Translations under genes and position numbers: made by a program
The notes under the pieces: generated by a model
What the model was told of the DNA's origin: nothing
The model's database searches: none
What the model saw: the letters and a program-made list of their open reading frames with translations, nothing else
Assembly (NCBI GenBank): GCA_913773825.1
Contig: CAJYHH010000705.1
Location: 1-8,918 of the forward strand
Source of the DNA: Candidatus Sericytochromatia bacterium
GTDB taxonomy: Bacteria; Cyanobacteriota; Sericytochromatia; UBA7694
Reading direction: 5' to 3'
DNA: 8,918 nt
Part shown: piece by piece, positions 5,695 through 8,918 of the stretch
How the letters are laid out: every line of letters begins with the position of its first letter
Position numbering within the stretch: position 1 is the first letter of the stretch

Positions 5695-6711
5695 ATGCAA
5701 CAAACCAGACGATTCCACCGCCTGCAGGGCAGCACCTCGTATATTTCGCTTGAACATGGCAATGTCGGGCTATACGTCCATAAACGGCGTGGCTTGCTGA
5801 TCGACAGCGGCTACACCGAAGAAGACGCCCAGTTTATTGGCGATTTAATTGAAGGCGAAGGCATCAAGCTGGAAGCGATTCTCAATACCCATGCCCACCC
5901 CGACAGCAGCGGCGGCTCGTTTTACCTCAAAAAGCGCTTAGGCTGCAAAGTGTTTATCTCACAGGCCCAGCGCAATTTTTTGGAGCATCCTGGCCGCTCT
6001 AATTATATCGCCATGGTTCAGGCTGCCGTTGACAAAGAAAAAGAAGAAGCCGAGCAAGAGCGTAAAAAGCTCGAAGAAGCCGGTGAAGCAAGCGCTGCAG
6101 GTCTTAAGCTGCCTGACAGTACCACCCAGGATCTCCTCATCAAGCGCGCGGTTGTCGAACCAAAACCCTGCCCAGCTGATGGCGTAATTAACCCTCATAA
6201 AGCCTTTAGTTTATCAACCGGCAAAATGGTCAATATTATTGATTTGTCGGGCCATGTTGTGGGCATGTACGGCGTTGTCACCCCTGACAATGTGTTTTTT
6301 ATTGCCGACTCACTTTATACCTTTGATGAATTAGCAGACAAACCGATTCCCTATATCGAAAGCGTTGAGCAGTTTCGCAAAACCTTGGACGTCTTGCTGC
6401 AAACTCCCTATTCACGCTTTGTTCCCACTCATGGCAAACCTTTAGAGTTTAGCATCAGCAATGAAGTGCTGTTTCATCAACGCCAATTAGAAATGATCGA
6501 GCAGGCGATTATTTTACATCTGCAAATGCCGCATACTCGCGAAGAACTGGTTGCCTTGCTGTTTGCAACTTTTGGAATTGAACAGACCATTCCGAACTTC
6601 TATATGATGAGCGCCACCATTGTTTCATTTCTGAATTATTTAAAGCGTCAGCGCAAAATTACAATTGTGCATGAAGAAGGCAAAACTCGCTGGTTTGCCA
6701 AATCCAAATAA
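5695..6711 (+). CDS. Metallo-beta-lactamase-fold hydrolase with altered metal motif
   Basis: A 338-residue cytoplasmic MBL-fold protein whose substrate cannot be told from sequence. Motif 1 reads THAHPDSSGG: H66, H68 and D70 are kept, but the usual histidine after the aspartate is S71. The other ligands are present: H187 (SGHVVG), D205 (FIADSL) and H246 (PTHGKP). By family knowledge the first metal site (H66, H68, H187) is complete and the second lacks one ligand. Between the core halves, about residues 105-145, is a Lys/Glu-rich, probably helical insert (KEKEEAEQERKKLEE). The C-terminal 75 or so residues resemble the winged-helix extension of some MBL hydrolases. The frame stays open up to a TTG at 5608, but that codon is in the previous gene's terminator T-run. 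I chose ATG 5695, just behind a promoter; upstream AAAGAA is only a weak ribosome binding site. If homologues align further upstream, the start should move. Confidence 0.85.
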   Translation: MQQTRRFHRLQGSTSYISLEHGNVGLYVHKRRGLLIDSGYTEEDAQFIGDLIEGEGIKLEAILNTHAHPDSSGGSFYLKKRLGCKVFISQAQRNFLEHPGRSNYIAMVQAAVDKEKEEAEQERKKLEEAGEASAAGLKLPDSTTQDLLIKRAVVEPKPCPADGVINPHKAFSLSTGKMVNIIDLSGHVVGMYGVVTPDNVFFIADSLYTFDELADKPIPYIESVEQFRKTLDVLLQTPYSRFVPTHGKPLEFSISNEVLFHQRQLEMIEQAIILHLQMPHTREELVALLFATFGIEQTIPNFYMMSATIVSFLNYLKRQRKITIVHEEGKTRWFAKSK

Positions 6712-6789
6712 GCTTTAGAAATCCTGCTGCATTTTATCGCATTTGCCCAGAATTGATGCTTTAATCTTTTATAGAATGCGTTAGGCAGT

Positions 6790-6838
6790 GTGCCTTACAG
6801 TACAGATCATCCGATAGCATATGCTATGATGTAGGCAC
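6790..6838. repeat. Nested palindromes over the cysQ promoter
   Basis: ATAGCATATGCTAT (6814-6827) is a perfect 14-bp palindrome that overlaps the putative -10. Around it lies a second inverted repeat, GTGCCTTACA (6790-6799) / TGTAGGCAC (6830-6838), perfect but for one bulged base. A third short one, AGGCA-GTG-TGCCT, is at 6783-6795. The position fits a dimeric repressor operator. Between the MBL stop and 6780 I see no gene and no convincing terminator. Confidence 0.5.
6822..6830 (+). promoter_or_regulatory. Putative extended -10 promoter of cysQ
   Basis: TGC followed by TATGAT (6825-6830, 5 of 6 matches) fits the TGn extended -10 form, which tolerates a poor -35; none is evident here (TACAGA at 6801-6806 is 18 bases away and weak). 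Initiation near 6837 would leave a leader of about 47 bases before the ATG at 6884. Confidence 0.45.
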
Positions 6839-6883
6839 GGCTGGCGCATAACTATAAGCAAGCAGATAGGCCGAAAACAGGCA

Positions 6884-7729
6884 ATGTCATCGTCGCTCAA
6901 GCGAGAACTCGAACTGGCCAAAGAGGCCGCTGTCGAAGCCGGAAAGATTATTCTTTCCCACTACGATACGGATTATCAGGTCCAGCTCAAAGCAGGCTCA
7001 GAACCCGTTACCATCGCAGATAAATCCTCGAGCAATTATATTATCGAGGCGATTTCTCGTAAATTTCCCAAAGACGCAATCGTCTCTGAAGAAAGTGCCC
7101 TCCCATCTGGACTGGCAAGTGAAAATCGAATCTGGGTCATCGACCCGATGGATGGCACGAAAGAATTTATCAACCATAACGGGGAATTTGCCGTCATGAT
7201 TGGTCTGGTTCGTGAAGGCAACCCGATTATGGGCGTTGTCTACCAACCCGTCACCGGCATGATGACCTGGGGCAGTACCGGAGAAGGGGCCTATGTCCAG
7301 CATCCCAATAGCACCCCTCAACGTCTGCAAGTTTCTAACGAGGCCTCCCTCGAAAATCTCTGCCTGGCTGCCAGTCGCTCACATCTGACCCCCGAGCTTG
7401 AAGAGATTTATCATAAACTCGGTTTTAGCCATATGATTCAAGCTGGCAGCCTAGGCCTAAAATTTGCCATGATTGCCCGCCAGCTCTGCCATATTTATTT
7501 TAATCTCTCTAACTTAACCAGTGCCTGGGACACCTGCGCCCCGGAAGTGATTCTGCGTGAAGCCGGTGGTCGTGTCAGCAACCTGTTTGGCTATCGCCTG
7601 ACCTATACCTTTAGCCATGTCCGTAATCGCAAAGGTGTTCTGGCGACAAACGGCCCGGTGCATGATTATCTGGTTGAACAGATTCAAATGCTGCTGACCC
7701 AGATGACCCAGGAAGAGTTAAGCGTCTAG
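6884..7729 (+). CDS. cysQ: 3'(2'),5'-bisphosphate nucleotidase, CysQ type (inositol monophosphatase superfamily)
   Basis: A 281-residue cytoplasmic Mg-dependent phosphatase. The CysQ branch hydrolyses 3'-phosphoadenosine 5'-phosphate to AMP and phosphate, removing an inhibitory by-product of sulfate activation. Metal-site motifs are complete: EPVTIAD (residues 40-46), VSEES (67-71), WVIDPMDGTKEF (84-95) with D87 and D90, and SAWDTCAPEVILREAGG (213-229) with D216. DGTKEF followed by NGEFAVMIGL is characteristic of CysQ, rather than the DGTTNF of inositol monophosphatases. Length is slightly above the roughly 250 residues of E. coli CysQ. Start is ATG 6884; the ribosome binding site is poor (AGG three bases upstream, ATAGG further away). 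No sulfate-assimilation gene is adjacent. The palindromic promoter suggests the gene is regulated. Other superfamily substrates such as inositol phosphates cannot be excluded. Confidence 0.85.
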   Translation: MSSSLKRELELAKEAAVEAGKIILSHYDTDYQVQLKAGSEPVTIADKSSSNYIIEAISRKFPKDAIVSEESALPSGLASENRIWVIDPMDGTKEFINHNGEFAVMIGLVREGNPIMGVVYQPVTGMMTWGSTGEGAYVQHPNSTPQRLQVSNEASLENLCLAASRSHLTPELEEIYHKLGFSHMIQAGSLGLKFAMIARQLCHIYFNLSNLTSAWDTCAPEVILREAGGRVSNLFGYRLTYTFSHVRNRKGVLATNGPVHDYLVEQIQMLLTQMTQEELSV

Positions 7730-7730
7730 A

Positions 7731-7777
7731 CTGAAACAAGTTTCAGGCTGAGTACCCAGCGAAGCTGGGTGTTTAGG
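7731..7777 (+). terminator. Tandem hairpins after cysQ, probable terminator
   Basis: CTGAAAC/GTTTCAG (7731-7746, two-base gap, so six usable pairs with a CAAG loop) starts one base after the stop. A tight ACCCAGC-GAA-GCTGGGT hairpin (7754-7770) follows, then GTTTAGG. The U-run is only three bases, so efficiency is uncertain. Confidence 0.45.
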
Positions 7778-7801
7778 GCACCACGGGCGCAGTTTGCTAA
7801 C

Positions 7802-7861
7802 GCTTTGCTTTAGGTTTAGATGGTTTAAGATTTATATTGTGTTACCTAAACGCGGCAAAGC
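7802..7861. repeat. Imperfect inverted repeat between convergent genes
   Basis: GCTTTGCTTTAGGT (7802-7815) is complementary to ACCTAAA-CGCG-GCAAAGC (7844-7861), apart from a four-base CGCG insertion in the right arm. The 28-base interior is AT-rich. The right part also forms the tighter GCGGC/GCCGC hairpin at 7852-7864, so the two folds compete. Confidence 0.5.
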
Positions 7862-7864
7862 CGC
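7845..7864 (-). terminator. Possible weak terminator of the response regulator-crotonase operon
   Basis: Read on the minus strand, GCGGC-TTT-GCCGC (7864-7852) lies seven bases past the triple TAG stop array and is followed by GTTTAGG. The stem is short but GC-rich and the U-run is only three bases. Confidence 0.3.
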
Positions 7865-7877
7865 TTTAACCCTACTA

Positions 7878-8678
7878 CTACTCCTTGTCCAAAAATCCCT
7901 GCATAATCTCACGGCTTTCAGGCGCCGCCAGACACTCAATTAAGGCTTCTTCCTGCAGGGCATAGCCAACAGCGTGACCTTCGCTTAAGGTGCGCTCAAT
8001 AATCGCTTTAGACAGGCGAATCGCCCGTGAGGGAGCGCGTTGAATCGTCTGTGCTAATTCTATTGCCGTTGACAGAAGCTGATCAGGTGCAACCACACGA
8101 TTCGCTAAAAAATACTTTTCTGCTTCTGCAGCCTTAAGAATGCGGCCTGTAAAAATCAGCTCACGCCCTCGCGCCACACCGCAGATCTGTAGAATCCGCT
8201 GAATATTGCCAAAGGGCGGCACTAAGCCGTTGTTTACAGCTAATTGACCGATACGGGCGGTATCAGCGACCACCCTTAAGTCACAGGCCATCGCCAGCGA
8301 AAAACCGGCACCGAGCGCAAAACCATTAATTGCCGCAATCACCGGCACCGGAAAGCTCTCTAAAGCCTCACAAAGCTCCTGGCCCAGCTCAACATAGGCA
8401 GGAATATCTGATAACCCTAATAACTCCCGCATATCGGCGCCAGCGCAAAAGGCCCGCTGACCGTGGCCGGTCAAAATTAGGACGCGCAAATCAGCTTGTT
8501 TTCGTAAATCCTGAAGATGTCTGAGCAGACTGCGAACAGCCTCAACCCGCAAGAGATTAAGCCCACAGGGGCTTTTTAAAGTCAGGATTGAAATAGAGCC
8601 TGGGCTGAGCAGAACCTCAGTTTGCTCAGCCATCAGCTCAGATTTTAAAGCCGGAGTTGACTCCGCAGGGTCATGCAT
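7878..8678 (-). CDS. Crotonase-fold (enoyl-CoA hydratase/isomerase family) protein lacking the canonical glutamates
   Basis: A 266-residue cytoplasmic protein of crotonase-family length. The first oxyanion-hole segment is RAFCAGADMREL (residues 75-86), and the second is INGFALGAGFSLAMACDL (117-134). These should bind an acyl-CoA thioester and stabilise its enolate. The two glutamates that drive hydration in enoyl-CoA hydratases (Glu144 and Glu164 of the rat enzyme) align with S127 and A147. The aspartate of PaaG-type isomerases (GLVPD) aligns with P155. A classical hydratase is therefore unlikely; an isomerase, lyase or thioesterase, or a binding-only protein, is possible. Start is ATG 8678, overlapping the response regulator stop by eight bases, which suggests translational coupling; neither it nor Met16 (8633) has a clear ribosome binding site. 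The gene ends in three consecutive in-frame TAG codons (7872-7880). Confidence 0.85.
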   Translation of the reverse strand: MHDPAESTPALKSELMAEQTEVLLSPGSISILTLKSPCGLNLLRVEAVRSLLRHLQDLRKQADLRVLILTGHGQRAFCAGADMRELLGLSDIPAYVELGQELCEALESFPVPVIAAINGFALGAGFSLAMACDLRVVADTARIGQLAVNNGLVPPFGNIQRILQICGVARGRELIFTGRILKAAEAEKYFLANRVVAPDQLLSTAIELAQTIQRAPSRAIRLSKAIIERTLSEGHAVGYALQEEALIECLAAPESREIMQGFLDKE

Positions 8679-8918
8679 CAGCAGAGGCTGAGCCCAGATT
8701 ATAGTTTTGGAACATATAGCCTGTTCCCCGAGCTGTCAAAATCAGCTCGGGTTCACTGACATCTTTTTCCAGCTTGCTGCGTAAACGACTGACATGAACA
8801 TCAACCACGCGGGTATCTGAATATTGGTTGGAGCGATAGCCCCAAACCTGCTGCAGAATCTCAATCCGCGTAAACGCTTTACCCGGATGCAGCGCCAGCA
8901 ATTCCAGTAAGCTAAATT
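8671..8918 (-). CDS. OmpR/PhoB-family response regulator, RpaB-like, C-terminal winged helix; 5' part outside the window
   Basis: The frame is open to the window edge, and 81 C-terminal residues are visible. They cover most of the winged-helix DNA-binding domain: the start of the fold (FSLLELLALHPGKAFTRIEI), the turn WGYRSNQYSDTRVVDVH, the recognition helix VSRLRSKLE, and the wing LILTARGTGYMFQ. The receiver domain with its phosphorylated aspartate lies upstream, outside the window. DTRVVDVH, SRLR-KLE, PELILTARGTGY and FQ closely match what I remember of cyanobacterial RpaB (Ycf27), rather than the generic TVRGVGY wing; this is from memory, not a search. A short NYNLGSASADA tail follows the wing. 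The in-frame TTG at 8901 is internal to the domain and is not a start. The TGA stop overlaps the ATG of the crotonase gene, so the two are probably co-transcribed. Confidence 0.9.
   Translation of the reverse strand, partial: FSLLELLALHPGKAFTRIEILQQVWGYRSNQYSDTRVVDVHVSRLRSKLEKDVSEPELILTARGTGYMFQNYNLGSASADA

Noticed and set aside
6998..7330. A 110-codon minus-strand open frame inside cysQ
   Set aside because: It is entirely antisense to a gene with complete catalytic motifs and shows no recognisable domain or ribosome binding site.
8671..8901. A complete small DNA-binding protein starting at the TTG at 8901
   Set aside because: The frame stays open upstream and the residues before the TTG (FSLLE) belong to the same winged-helix domain, so this is the end of a longer response regulator.
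1..8918. CRISPR array, insertion sequence, tRNA/rRNA, toxin-antitoxin or phage defence module
   Set aside because: No regular repeat-spacer pattern, transposase, RNA gene fold or defence gene was seen; the genes are mostly independent housekeeping or signalling genes.

Overview
The window looks like ordinary chromosomal DNA of a bacterium with mid-range GC content and the standard genetic code (TAA, TAG and TGA all end genes here). Two features point to the cyanobacterial lineage. The response-regulator fragment at the right edge has a DNA-binding domain very like cyanobacterial RpaB. The topoisomerase I ends in glycine-rich C-terminal repeats and a lysine-rich tail rather than zinc fingers. 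No photosynthesis gene is present, so a non-photosynthetic relative (Vampirovibrionia/Melainabacteria type) is a reasonable but unproven guess.

Layout, left to right. (1) 1-1689, +: the C-terminal part of DNA topoisomerase I, closed by a clear intrinsic terminator. (2) 1805-2005, -: a small putative lipoprotein convergent with topA, whose stop codon lies in that terminator's T-run. (3) 2139-4814, +: an 891-residue membrane phosphatase with an extracytoplasmic PDZ-like domain, about ten membrane helices, a GAF-like region and a SpoIIE/PP2C domain. (4) A long hairpin starting in its stop codon. (5) 4988-5551, +: an unrecognised 187-residue soluble protein with a strong ribosome binding site and its own terminator. 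(6) 5695-6711, +: a metallo-beta-lactamase-fold hydrolase with an altered metal motif; it probably starts at an internal ATG behind its own promoter. (7) 6884-7729, +: a CysQ-type 3'(2'),5'-bisphosphate nucleotidase behind a palindrome-rich promoter. (8) 7730-7877: a hairpin-rich spacer between converging genes. (9) 7878-8678, -: a crotonase-fold protein without the usual catalytic glutamates. (10) 8671-8918, -: the C-terminal end of an OmpR/RpaB-type response regulator, overlapping the crotonase gene by 8 bases.

Most genes appear to be separate transcription units with their own promoters and hairpins. The one convincing operon is response regulator then crotonase. I see no mobile element, CRISPR array, tRNA, rRNA or defence system, and no multi-gene system that is clearly new. 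The most interesting points are the altered metallo-hydrolase and its promoter layout, two apparently leaderless genes, the catalytically altered crotonase coupled to a regulator, and the sensor-phosphatase architecture.
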